A stretch of DNA of 64,000 nt from Protaetiibacter intestinalis (GTDB lineage Bacteria; Actinomycetota; Actinomycetes; Actinomycetales; Microbacteriaceae). Location: positions 1,612,001 to 1,676,000 of the forward strand of contig NZ_CP032630.1 of assembly GCF_003627075.1 (NCBI RefSeq). The letters are read 5' to 3'. The position numbers and the translations under genes are program-made. Below are positions 49,501 through 56,779 of the stretch, piece after piece. Positions within the stretch are counted from its first letter, which is position 1. Each line of letters opens with the position of its first letter. The notes under the pieces were generated by a model, which did no database searches, was not told the origin of the DNA, and was given only the letters and a program-made list of their open reading frames with translations.

Positions 49501-50202
49501 TTCTGGAACCTCGAGTACGCCTTCGCGGGCGACGCCGCACCCGGCTACGTGCACCTGCCGTTCACGGATGCCGTGGCCGGCTGGCCGGCCGGGATCTCCG
49601 CGAGCGAGCGCCCGAGCGACGCCCTGCTGTCGAGCGTGACCGAGGTGGTGCTCATGCTCGCCCAGTCCGACACCGCCGACACGAGCGGCACGGTGTACCT
49701 CGACGACGTGAGCGTCGGGCCGGCGGTGATCGTCATCCCGACCGAGCCCGGCGAGCCCACGCCGCCGAGCGCGGCGCCCGAGGCGGCGGGGTCCGACTCG
49801 CTCACCCCGGAGCTCGAGAACCGCATCCGTCTCGCCTCGACGCAGCTGCACCCGGGCGACACCGTCACGGTGTACCTGCCGAGCGGCTACAGCGGCGAGT
49901 ACGTCGCGGGCGTGCTGTACTCGACGCCCACCGTGCTGGGCGGCTGGCAGCTCGTCACCACGGGCGACACGATCTCGCTCACCATCCCGAGCGACATCGC
50001 GGCCGGATCGCACCGCCTCGCGGTGCAGGATGCCGACGGCGCCGTCATCGGCTGGGTCGCGGTGACGGTGTCGGCGCTCGCCGCGACCGGTGCCGAGGGG
50101 GAGCTCCTGCGGGATGCCGCCGCGTCCGCGCTGCTCGCGTTGCTCGCGGGCGGCGGACTCGTCGCCGTGACCCGGCGACGGCCGCGGGGCGCTCGCGGCT
50201 GA
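46549..50202 (+). CDS. Cell-wall-anchored GH26 beta-mannanase with three carbohydrate-binding-like modules
   Basis: A 1217-residue secreted enzyme. The signal peptide covers residues 1-33. The GH26 domain (about 40-400) has acid/base Glu206 in RPFHENTGSWFWWG and nucleophile Glu317 in FTEFGRNGD. A beta-sandwich follows (about 420-510). Three related modules then begin VIDDFEGYG (about 516), VVEDFESYA (about 699) and TLDDFEGYA (about 888), each ending VIDDIR-, WLDDIR- or YLDDVS-like. The C-terminus carries LAATG (1177-1181), a hydrophobic helix and an Arg-rich tail, a class E sortase signal. It probably cuts mannan at the cell surface for the nearby importer. Confidence 0.9.
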   Translation: MSPTVIRTRILSTLAGGVAAALVLAGAVSAAAAPAPTEVAIADTGATAETRSLFAYLRDQQGQGVLFGQQHATDYKVGTGTATPSDVQDVTGDLPAVFGFDTLTIDGGERPGVSSNTPEQNADLLGAAFVAADAEGAIPTLSAHMRNFITGGNYADLTGRVVASILPGGDHNADFRAYLDLIARAANAAERGDGSLVPIIFRPFHENTGSWFWWGAANTTAGEYKEIFRYTVEYLRDVKGVHNLLYAFSPNGTFDGDAARYLETYPGDAWVDVLGYDSYENSNAPENSDTWIASAVTDLAMVTDLAAAHGKISAFTEFGRNGDRTIGPSGNKSLNYFTDLLAGLTADAKAKRVAFMLTWANFGGGQIYVPPVGHEMAQDFADYYDDPYTVFASELPGDVHTRTATAAAAELGIRIVTPASGSRVATSPATVRVKLTGADDSAVTAASFTVAGLADDTAPHTLALDGDGYWSASWAIAEDDLANASVTLTATATVGADELTATSTVTLGAAPELAPGVIDDFEGYGDDAALRTAYTAQNTSSSAFSLVDVVGGTQALKMDYSLAVGGYLGLTKSYSPTQNWSGDSELHLWLDPDASDQRLVIQITAGGLAFEGYPSLAGDAPGEVVIPFADFRTPTWQNLPDARLTPERLADVSKFGIYLNQSGATAASGSIVIDDIRTDGDGDYYDPEAPPTSSEPVVVEDFESYASTTAARAAWANRGSPALRLDLATDHVGSGEQAGAFGFDFTSDGYNQLARWTSPMNWAGRTQLSFWVDPGDAGQTLLFQFRTKAQPGQAEDTFWNLGYPLTGDGPQEVSLPFSDATIGWPSGLDPALRPTDADLADVKEFVIMATQSSGTAPATGTFWLDDIRADGGTATEPEYPAGTAFTLDDFEGYADDAALRAGWNNRGDAAQLSLETEHVGEGAKATAYSYDFSSQNYTQVARWVGGQNWVDLDGVNFWLDPAGHAQKVIVQFRTGPVAGQSDDTFWNLEYAFAGDAAPGYVHLPFTDAVAGWPAGISASERPSDALLSSVTEVVLMLAQSDTADTSGTVYLDDVSVGPAVIVIPTEPGEPTPPSAAPEAAGSDSLTPELENRIRLASTQLHPGDTVTVYLPSGYSGEYVAGVLYSTPTVLGGWQLVTTGDTISLTIPSDIAAGSHRLAVQDADGAVIGWVAVTVSALAATGAEGELLRDAAASALLALLAGGGLVAVTRRRPRGARG

Positions 50203-50286
50203 CGGGCGACGAGGACCGGGTCGGGGCGGCCAGCCCCGGCCCGGTGGCCCGGTAACACACGGGATGCCGCCGGTAGGCTCGAAGCC

Positions 50287-51648
50287 ATGAAATACGCCGA
50301 GACGGTGCTCGATCTGGTGGGCAACACCCCGCTCGTGAAGCTGGGCAAGGTGACCGACGGCATCCGGGCCACCGTGCTCGTCAAGGTCGAGTACGTGAAC
50401 CCGGGCGGCAGCTCGAAGGACCGCATCGCGCAGCGCATCATCGACGCCGCCGAGCGCGAGGGGAAGCTGAAGCCCGGCGGCACGATCGTCGAGCCGACCT
50501 CCGGCAACACCGGCATCGGGCTCGCGCTCGTCGCCCAGCAGCGCGGCTACCGCTGCGTCTTCGTCTGCCCCGACAAGGTGAGCGAAGACAAGATCAACAC
50601 GCTCAAGGCCTACGGCGCCGAGGTCGTCGTCTGCCCCACCTCCGTCGCGCCCGAGAGCCCCGACTCGTACTACTCCGTCTCCGACCGCCTCGCGCGGGAG
50701 ATCCCGGGCGCCTTCAAGCCCGACCAGTACTCCAACCCCAACGGTCCGCTCAGCCACTACGAGACCACCGGTCCCGAGATCTGGCGCGACACCGACGGCC
50801 GCGTCACCCACTATGTGGCGGGCGTCGGCACGGGCGGCACCATCTCGGGCGCCGGCAGGTACCTCAAGGAGCAGAACCCCGGCATCCGCGTGATCGGCGC
50901 CGACCCGGAGGGCTCGGTGTACTCCGGCGGCACCGGCCGGCCGTACCTCGTGGAGGGCGTCGGCGAGGACTTCTGGCCGACCGCCTACGACCCCACCGTC
51001 GTCGACGAGATCATCGCGTCGTCGGATGCCGAATCCTTCGACATGACCCGTCGCCTCGCGCGCGAGGAGGGGCTGCTCGTCGGCGGCTCCTCGGGCCTCG
51101 CGGTCGCGTCCGGCTTGAAGGCCGCACGCGAGCTCGGACCCGACGACGTCATGGTGATCCTGCTGCCGGACGGCGGCCGCGGCTACCTCGGCAAGGTCTT
51201 CAACGACCGGTGGATGCGCTCCTACGGCTTCCTGCCGGCCGAGGGCGAGAAGACGGTCGCCGACCTCGTCGGCACCAAGGAGCCCGAGCTCGCCGGCCTC
51301 GTGCACGTGCACCCGAGCGACACCGTGCGGCACGTCATCGACAAGATGCGCCGCTTCGACATCTCGCAGATGCCCGTGCTCTCGGCCGAGCCGCCCGTCG
51401 TCATGGGCGAGGTGGTCGGCTCGATCGACGAGAAGAGCCTCATCGACGCCGTCTTCCACGGCGACGCCCAGATGACGGATGCGCTCGCCGCGTTCGTGGG
51501 CCCGAACCTGCCGCTCATCGGCATGAACGACTCCGTAGCCGCCGCCCGCGATGCACTCGCCGACGCCGACGCACTGCTCGTCACCGCAGACGGCAAGCCC
51601 GCCGCCGTCGTCACCCGGCACGACCTGCTCGCCTTCCTGGCCGAGTAG
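50287..51648 (+). CDS. Cystathionine beta-synthase
   Basis: A 453-residue PLP enzyme. The lysine that binds PLP is Lys44 in NPGGSSKDRIA. The phosphate/substrate loop is EPTSGNTGIGLALV, and the glycine-rich phosphate cup is GVGTGGTISGAG. Two CBS domains follow (about residues 325-450), as in actinobacterial enzymes that join homocysteine and serine. It starts the reverse transsulfuration route together with the next gene. The start is ATG 50287, one clear position after a short gap from the mannanase. Confidence 0.95.
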   Translation: MKYAETVLDLVGNTPLVKLGKVTDGIRATVLVKVEYVNPGGSSKDRIAQRIIDAAEREGKLKPGGTIVEPTSGNTGIGLALVAQQRGYRCVFVCPDKVSEDKINTLKAYGAEVVVCPTSVAPESPDSYYSVSDRLAREIPGAFKPDQYSNPNGPLSHYETTGPEIWRDTDGRVTHYVAGVGTGGTISGAGRYLKEQNPGIRVIGADPEGSVYSGGTGRPYLVEGVGEDFWPTAYDPTVVDEIIASSDAESFDMTRRLAREEGLLVGGSSGLAVASGLKAARELGPDDVMVILLPDGGRGYLGKVFNDRWMRSYGFLPAEGEKTVADLVGTKEPELAGLVHVHPSDTVRHVIDKMRRFDISQMPVLSAEPPVVMGEVVGSIDEKSLIDAVFHGDAQMTDALAAFVGPNLPLIGMNDSVAAARDALADADALLVTADGKPAAVVTRHDLLAFLAE

Positions 51649-51683
51649 GCGCGCCCCGCATCCGCACCACAGAGAGACACCCC

Positions 51684-52865
51684 ATGAGCCCCGACCAGTC
51701 CGCCCGCGACTACGACTTCGCCACCCAGGCCATCCGCGCCGGCCAGCCGTTCGACGCGACCACGGGATCCGTCATCCCGCCCGTCTACCTCACGACCACC
51801 TTCGTGCAGGACGGCATCGGAGGCTTCCGGAACGGCTACGAGTACACGCGCGGCGGCAACCCCACCCGCACGGCGCTCGAGGAGCAGCTCGCCGCGCTCG
51901 AGGGGGCCGACCGCGGGTTCAGCTTCGCCTCCGGCCTCGCCGCCGAGGACAGCCTGCTGCGGGCGATCCTGAAGCCGGGCGACCACGTGCTCATGGGCAA
52001 CGACGTGTACGGCGGCACGCACCGGCTCGTGAACCGCGTGCACGTGCCGTGGGGGGTCGGGCTCGACACGGTCGAGATGGGCGACCTGGATGCCGTGCGC
52101 GCCGCGATCCGCCCGGGCACGCGCGTCGTGTGGCTCGAGACGCCGTCGAACCCGCTCATGAAGATCACGGATGTGGCGGCCGTCGCCGAGATCGCGCACG
52201 CCGCCGGAGCGCTCGTCGTGGTCGACAACACCTTCGCCACCCCGTACCTGCAGCAGCCGCTCGCGCTCGGCGCGGACGTGATCGTGCACTCGACCACCAA
52301 GTACCTCGGCGGGCACTCGGACGTGCTCGGCGGTGCGGTCGTGCTGAACGGCGGCATCGAGGTCGACGGCGAGGACCTCGCCGACAAGGTGGGTTTCATC
52401 CAGTTCGGGGTGGGCGCGGTCTCGGCCCCGCTCGACGCCTGGCTCACGACGCGCGGCATCAAGACCCTGCACGTGCGCATGGACCGGCACTCCGCGAACG
52501 CGCAGGCGCTCGCCGAGGCGCTCGTCGGGCATCCGAAGCTCGCGCGCGTGTACTACCCGGGGCTGCCCGAGCACCCCGGGCACGAGCTCGCGGCGCGGCA
52601 GATGCGCTCCTTCGGCGGCATGCTGTCGGTCGAGCTGCACGACGAGGCGGCCGCGCGGCGCTTCGCGGAGTCGACGCAGCTGTTCCAGCTCGCGGAGTCG
52701 CTCGGCGGCGTCGAGTCGCTCGTCTGCTACCCCTCCGAGATGACCCACGCCTCCGTGCGCGGCACCGCGCTCGAGGTGTCGCCCGCGATCGTGCGGCTCT
52801 CGGTGGGCATCGAGGGGGCCTCCGACCTCGTGTCGGATGTGCTCGATACCCTCGACCGCGTCTGA
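51684..52865 (+). CDS. metB: Cystathionine gamma-synthase / gamma-lyase
   Basis: A 393-residue PLP enzyme of the Cys/Met metabolism family. It begins DYDFATQAIRAGQPFDATTG. The PLP lysine is Lys206 in HSTTKYLGGHSD, and substrate-binding residues are in VWLETPSNPLMKITD. Next to cystathionine beta-synthase it most plausibly cleaves cystathionine to cysteine. Gamma-synthase and gamma-lyase cannot be separated by sequence inspection alone. Start ATG 51684 lies 35 nt after the upstream stop, with an AGAGAG Shine-Dalgarno. Family B palindrome copy 2 begins 5 nt after the stop. Confidence 0.93.
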   Translation: MSPDQSARDYDFATQAIRAGQPFDATTGSVIPPVYLTTTFVQDGIGGFRNGYEYTRGGNPTRTALEEQLAALEGADRGFSFASGLAAEDSLLRAILKPGDHVLMGNDVYGGTHRLVNRVHVPWGVGLDTVEMGDLDAVRAAIRPGTRVVWLETPSNPLMKITDVAAVAEIAHAAGALVVVDNTFATPYLQQPLALGADVIVHSTTKYLGGHSDVLGGAVVLNGGIEVDGEDLADKVGFIQFGVGAVSAPLDAWLTTRGIKTLHVRMDRHSANAQALAEALVGHPKLARVYYPGLPEHPGHELAARQMRSFGGMLSVELHDEAAARRFAESTQLFQLAESLGGVESLVCYPSEMTHASVRGTALEVSPAIVRLSVGIEGASDLVSDVLDTLDRV

Positions 52866-52870
52866 CTCTT

Positions 52871-52941
52871 CGTTCGGGAGGATGACGCGCCGGTGCGCGT
52901 GGTGCTCGGCGCCCGGATGCGGCGTGTCGTCCTCCCGAACG
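52871..52941. repeat. Family B 71-bp palindrome, copy 2
   Basis: Arms 52871-52892 and 52920-52941, two mismatches, 27-nt centre unrelated to that of copy 1. The palindrome can be extended by TT/AA on the outside (52869-52943). It begins 5 nt after the metB stop and lies 73 nt before the permease start. Confidence 0.85.
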
Positions 52942-53014
52942 AAATGTCGGGATGTGGGGGTGGGGTGGCGGAAAATCGCTGGACGTTCCATTCGTGCCAG
53001 CACAGGATGAGGAC

Positions 53015-54304
53015 ATGAGCGAGAGATCGACCACGACGATGCCCGCGCCGCCCGCGGCGCACGGGCGCCTCGGGCTGCCCACGGCATCCGCGCTGTACAT
53101 CGCGGCCGTGCTCGGCACCGGCATCCTCGTGCTGCCGGGGCTTGGGGTGGATGCCGCGGGGCCGGCGTCGATCCTCGCCGTCGCGATCGTGCTCGTGCTG
53201 TCGATCCCGCTCGCGGGCACCTTCGCCGCACTCGCCGGGCGCTACCCCGACGGCGGCGGCGTCGCCACCTTCGTGCGGCTCGCCCTCGGCGACACGGCCG
53301 CGCGCGTGACCGGGTACTGGTTCCTGTTCGGCGTCGGCTTCGGCGCACCCGTCGTCGCGGCGCTCGGCGGCTCATACCTCTCGGCGGCGCTCGGCCTCGA
53401 CCGCGGCTGGGCGCCCGTCATCAGCATCGGCTTCCTGGTGGCATCCCTCGTGCTCAACCTGTTCGGGCTGCGGATCTCGGGCGCCGTGCAGCTGGGGCTC
53501 TCGGGCCTGCTCGTCGCGGTCGTCATCGGCGCCATCGCGAGCGCCGCCCCCTCCGTACAGGCGGCCAACTACGCGCCGTTCCTGCCGCACGGCTGGACGG
53601 GCGTCGGCCTCGCCATCAGCCTCTTCGTCTGGGCCTTCGCGGGCGGCGAGGCCATCACCCACATCGCCCACGAGTTCCGCAACCCGCGGCGCACCATCAT
53701 CTGGGCGACCGTCGTCGGGATGACCGTCGTCGGGCTCGCCTACCTCTCGCTGCAGGTGGTGACGGTCGGCGTCTTCGGCTCCGGCGGCGCGCGCAGCGAG
53801 GTGCCGCTCATCGACCTCGTCGCCATCAACTGGCCCGACTTCGGCCCGGCCGTGGTGGGCGGCATCGCGACCGTCATCGTGCTCGGGGTGCTGAACGCCT
53901 ACGTGCCCGCGTTCGCCAACCTCGCGGCCTCCCTCGGCCGCGACGGCCACCTGCCGCGCTGGTTCGCGAAGGGCGGCGAGGCGGGCGCCGTGCCGCGCCG
54001 GGCGATCGCGCTCGTCGCGGTGCTCAACCTCGGCTACGCGACGGTGTTCTTCGCGTTCGGCCTCGAACTGCAGACCTTCATCCTCATCCACACCGCCTCG
54101 ATGGTGTCGCTGTACTTCATGGGGATGCTCGCGGCGGTGCGGCTGCTCGCCCGGTTCAGCGTCGGCTGGTGGATGGCGGTCGTCTCGGTCGTCTTCACCG
54201 CGGCGCTGCTCGTGCTCGCCTGGAGCCACCTCGTCGTCCCGCTCGTCCTCGCCCTCGTCGCCGTCTCGGTGACCGTCATCCGGAGGCTCCGTGCCCATGC
54301 CTGA
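53015..54304 (+). CDS. APC-family amino-acid permease
   Basis: A 429-residue permease with about twelve helices. The N-terminal G-rich unwound helix is ALYIAAVLGTGILVLPGL (about residues 29-46). Further conserved sequence is FVWAFAGGEAITHIAHEFRNPRR on helix 6 and the following loop. It imports amino acids or amines. The next gene starts inside its 3' end, so the two form an operon. The start is ATG 53015; an upstream in-frame ATG region has no Shine-Dalgarno. Confidence 0.9.
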   Translation: MSERSTTTMPAPPAAHGRLGLPTASALYIAAVLGTGILVLPGLGVDAAGPASILAVAIVLVLSIPLAGTFAALAGRYPDGGGVATFVRLALGDTAARVTGYWFLFGVGFGAPVVAALGGSYLSAALGLDRGWAPVISIGFLVASLVLNLFGLRISGAVQLGLSGLLVAVVIGAIASAAPSVQAANYAPFLPHGWTGVGLAISLFVWAFAGGEAITHIAHEFRNPRRTIIWATVVGMTVVGLAYLSLQVVTVGVFGSGGARSEVPLIDLVAINWPDFGPAVVGGIATVIVLGVLNAYVPAFANLAASLGRDGHLPRWFAKGGEAGAVPRRAIALVAVLNLGYATVFFAFGLELQTFILIHTASMVSLYFMGMLAAVRLLARFSVGWWMAVVSVVFTAALLVLAWSHLVVPLVLALVAVSVTVIRRLRAHA

Positions 54305-54983
54305 ACCGCAGTACACCGCATCCGGCGCCCGCGTCGTCGACCTCAGCCACCGCATCCGCGCGGGGATGGTGACCTACCCGGGGCTGCCGGCGCCCGTCAT
54401 CACCCCGCACCTCACGCGGGAGGACTCGCGCAGCCACTACGCGCCGGGCACCGAGTTCGCGATGGACGTCATCACGATGATCGGCAACACCGGCACCTAC
54501 CTCGACAGCCCCTTCCACCGCTACGCGGAGGGGCCGGACCTCGCCGGGCTCGAGCTGGCGAGCCTCGTCGAGCTGCCCGCCGAGGTGTTCCACCTCACCG
54601 ACCTCGCGACGCGCGGCATCCCGGCGTCGGTGCTGGGGAACCGCGAGGTGCGCGGCAAGGCCGTGCTGCTGCACACCGGATGGGACCGCCACTTCGGCAC
54701 CCCCGCGTACGGCACCGATGCCCCCTACCTCGCGGCGGACGCCGTCGACCACCTCGTCGAGCAGGGGGCCGTGCTCGTCGGCATCGACTCGCTCAACATC
54801 GACGAGGTCACCCCGCAGGGACCGCGCCCCGCCCACACCGGGCTGCTCGCGGCCGGCATCCACGTGGTCGAGCACCTCACGAACCTCGGCGAGCTGCCGC
54901 CCTCGGGCGCGCGCTTCACGGCGGCCCCGCCCGCCGTCGAGGGCTTCGGCACCTTCCCGGTGCGCGCCTTCGCCACCGTCTAG
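54297..54983 (+). CDS. Cyclase-family metal hydrolase (kynurenine formamidase-like)
   Basis: A 228-residue protein. It begins with VVDLSHRIRAGMVTYPGLPAP. The metal-binding motif HxGTHxDxPxH is changed here to MIGNTGTYLDSPFHRYAEG, with Asp and His kept but the first His positions replaced by Asn and Tyr. Relatives hydrolyse N-formylkynurenine, isatin or related amides. The altered metal ligands make activity uncertain. The start is uncertain: ATG 54297 (used) or GTG 54291. It overlaps the permease gene, suggesting uptake followed by hydrolysis. Confidence 0.85.
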   Translation: MPEPQYTASGARVVDLSHRIRAGMVTYPGLPAPVITPHLTREDSRSHYAPGTEFAMDVITMIGNTGTYLDSPFHRYAEGPDLAGLELASLVELPAEVFHLTDLATRGIPASVLGNREVRGKAVLLHTGWDRHFGTPAYGTDAPYLAADAVDHLVEQGAVLVGIDSLNIDEVTPQGPRPAHTGLLAAGIHVVEHLTNLGELPPSGARFTAAPPAVEGFGTFPVRAFATV

Positions 54984-54999
54984 TCCGTAGGCTCGGCAC

Positions 55000-56133
55000 G
55001 TGAGGGCGGCGTGGCTGGGCGTGGTGCTGGCGGGTGCTGTGGCGCTCGCCGGATGCACGCCCGCCCCTCCGGGGCCGCCCGTCGTCGTGCTGTTCCCCGG
55101 CTCGGAGGGCGACGTGTGGGGCGCGAGCGCCGAGGTGCTGCGCGACGAGCTCGCGGGCGACGGCTACGCGGTCGAGGTGCGCTTCTCGGGCGACGACATC
55201 CCGGAGCAGCTCGGTCAGCTGCGCGACGCGCTCGAGGCCACGCCCGCCGCGATCGTCATCGCGCCCGTCGACCCGACCGCGATCGCGGCCGAGCTCGCCG
55301 CCTCCGACGAGCCGACGGTCGCCGTCATCTCCTACGACCGCCTCGTGCTCGACGCGCCCGAGGTCGACTACTTCGCGACCTTCGACCACGCGCAGTCCGG
55401 GCGCCTGCAGGCGCAGGCGCTGCTCGACGGGCTCGGGTTCGCCGACCCCGACTCCGCCTCGCGCGCCGGCTACCCGGTCGAGCTCATCGCGGGGTCCGCC
55501 GACGACCCGGCCGCGCAATCCGCGTTCGCGGGGGCGCTCGAGGTGCTCGGCCCCTACCTCGCCGGCGGGGCGATCGTCGTGCCGTCGGAACGCACCGACC
55601 TCGAGCGGGCGGCCGTGCTGCGGGGCGACCCGGACATCGCGGCCGAGCGCGTGGCCGAGCTGCTCGACGACGGCGTGCCGCTCGCGGGGGTGCTCTCGCC
55701 GTCGGACGCGATGAGCGCCGCGATCGCCGAGGTGCTCGACGCGCGCGGGATGGAGGTCGTGACGGCGGGCGGCGCGACCGAGACCCCGACGCCGACGCCG
55801 AGTCCGACCCCCACATCGACGGGGGCTCCGGATCCGGATGCCGAGGAACCCGACCCCGACGACGCGCCGCTCCGCGTCGTGCTCACGGGAGGCGGTTCGA
55901 CGCTCGACGGCGCGCGGGCCGTCGCGGGCGGTACGCAGACCGCGACCGTCTACGAGGACCCGCGCGAGCTCGCGCGGGCCGTCGCCGGCATGGTGCGCGA
56001 GGTCGTGCGGGGGAGCAGCCCGACCCTCACCCAGGGCGTCACGACCGACAACGGTGCACGCGAGATCCCGACGATGCTGCTCGAGCCTGTCGCGGTCACG
56101 ACCCGGCAGGAGGCGGCGCGGCTGCTGGGCTGA
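55000..56133 (+). CDS. Periplasmic sugar-binding-like lipoprotein with low-complexity insertion
   Basis: A 377-residue lipoprotein. Lipobox LAGC gives lipidated Cys19. The fold is that of type I binding proteins (xylose/ribose type): VVVLFPGSEGDVWGASAEVL, then AIVIAPVDPTAIAAEL and DYFATFDHAQSGRL. Residues about 259-292 form an insertion of Thr-Pro and Pro-Asp repeats in the second half. No permease or ATPase gene accompanies it, so it may serve as a sensor or an orphan binder. The last 38 bp overlap the opposite ThuA gene. The start is GTG 55000. Confidence 0.85.
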   Translation: MRAAWLGVVLAGAVALAGCTPAPPGPPVVVLFPGSEGDVWGASAEVLRDELAGDGYAVEVRFSGDDIPEQLGQLRDALEATPAAIVIAPVDPTAIAAELAASDEPTVAVISYDRLVLDAPEVDYFATFDHAQSGRLQAQALLDGLGFADPDSASRAGYPVELIAGSADDPAAQSAFAGALEVLGPYLAGGAIVVPSERTDLERAAVLRGDPDIAAERVAELLDDGVPLAGVLSPSDAMSAAIAEVLDARGMEVVTAGGATETPTPTPSPTPTSTGAPDPDAEEPDPDDAPLRVVLTGGGSTLDGARAVAGGTQTATVYEDPRELARAVAGMVREVVRGSSPTLTQGVTTDNGAREIPTMLLEPVAVTTRQEAARLLG

Positions 56134-56770
56134 GCAACCAGCCCACCTCGCGCTCGAGCAGGGCTCGCCGGCTCGGGCTGTCGTAGGAGCGCTCGTCGTG
56201 CCCGAGGGCGTCGTAGACGACGTTCGCGCCGCCGACACGATGCGTCCAGGCGAGCGGATGCCGTGCGCCGGCCTCCTCGTGCCACGCGAGCACGCCGACC
56301 TCGGGCGAGACGCTCAGCGCCGTGTAGCGCTCGTCGACGGCCTCGACGTCGACGAGGCCCGCGGTGATCGGATGCGGCTCGAGTCGCACGTGCGCCTCGC
56401 CGAGCTCGGGGTGGTAGCTCTCCTCCGGCACCCAGCGCCCGCCGAGCGTCGCCGCCCACTCGGGCCGGTCGACGAAGAGGCACGTCGCCGAGTGCACGGC
56501 GAGCAGCGGCCGTCCGCCGGCGAGGTGCGCGGCGACCGCGTCGAGCACGAGGTCGTCGCCGGACGTCGGCTCGTAGGCGTTCGACGCCTGCACGACGACG
56601 AGGTCCGGCCCGGCCGCGACGGCATCCGCGAACCCCGCCGCCCCGTCGACGATCGTCGTGCGCACGCCGAGACCGTCGAGCACCTGGGCGATGCGGGCCG
56701 CCGTCGCACGGAACGGATGCCACGGATCGTCGAAGTCGCCCCCGCCGGTCAGCAGCACGGCATCCGTCAT
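56096..56770 (-). CDS. ThuA domain protein
   Basis: A 224-residue protein with the ThuA (trehalose-utilisation-like) fold, related to class I glutamine amidotransferases. It starts DAVLLTGGGDFDDPWHPFRAT. The elbow is LLAVHSATCLFVDRPEW, and WTHRVGGANVVYDALGHDERS matches the C-terminal family signature, with GHD. The exact activity is unknown; sugar-related functions are usual. The 3' end overlaps the lipoprotein gene by 38 bp in convergent orientation (56096-56133). Confidence 0.88.
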   Translation of the reverse strand: MTDAVLLTGGGDFDDPWHPFRATAARIAQVLDGLGVRTTIVDGAAGFADAVAAGPDLVVVQASNAYEPTSGDDLVLDAVAAHLAGGRPLLAVHSATCLFVDRPEWAATLGGRWVPEESYHPELGEAHVRLEPHPITAGLVDVEAVDERYTALSVSPEVGVLAWHEEAGARHPLAWTHRVGGANVVYDALGHDERSYDSPSRRALLEREVGWLLSPAAAPPPAGS

Positions 56771-56779
56771 GGGTTCAGG

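Noticed and set aside
46552..51621. A 1689-codon open frame on the minus strand across the mannanase and cystathionine beta-synthase genes
   Set aside because: It is antisense to two well-supported genes. Its product is Arg/Gly/Val/Glu-rich without domains. Long antisense frames are a by-product of GC-rich third codon positions.
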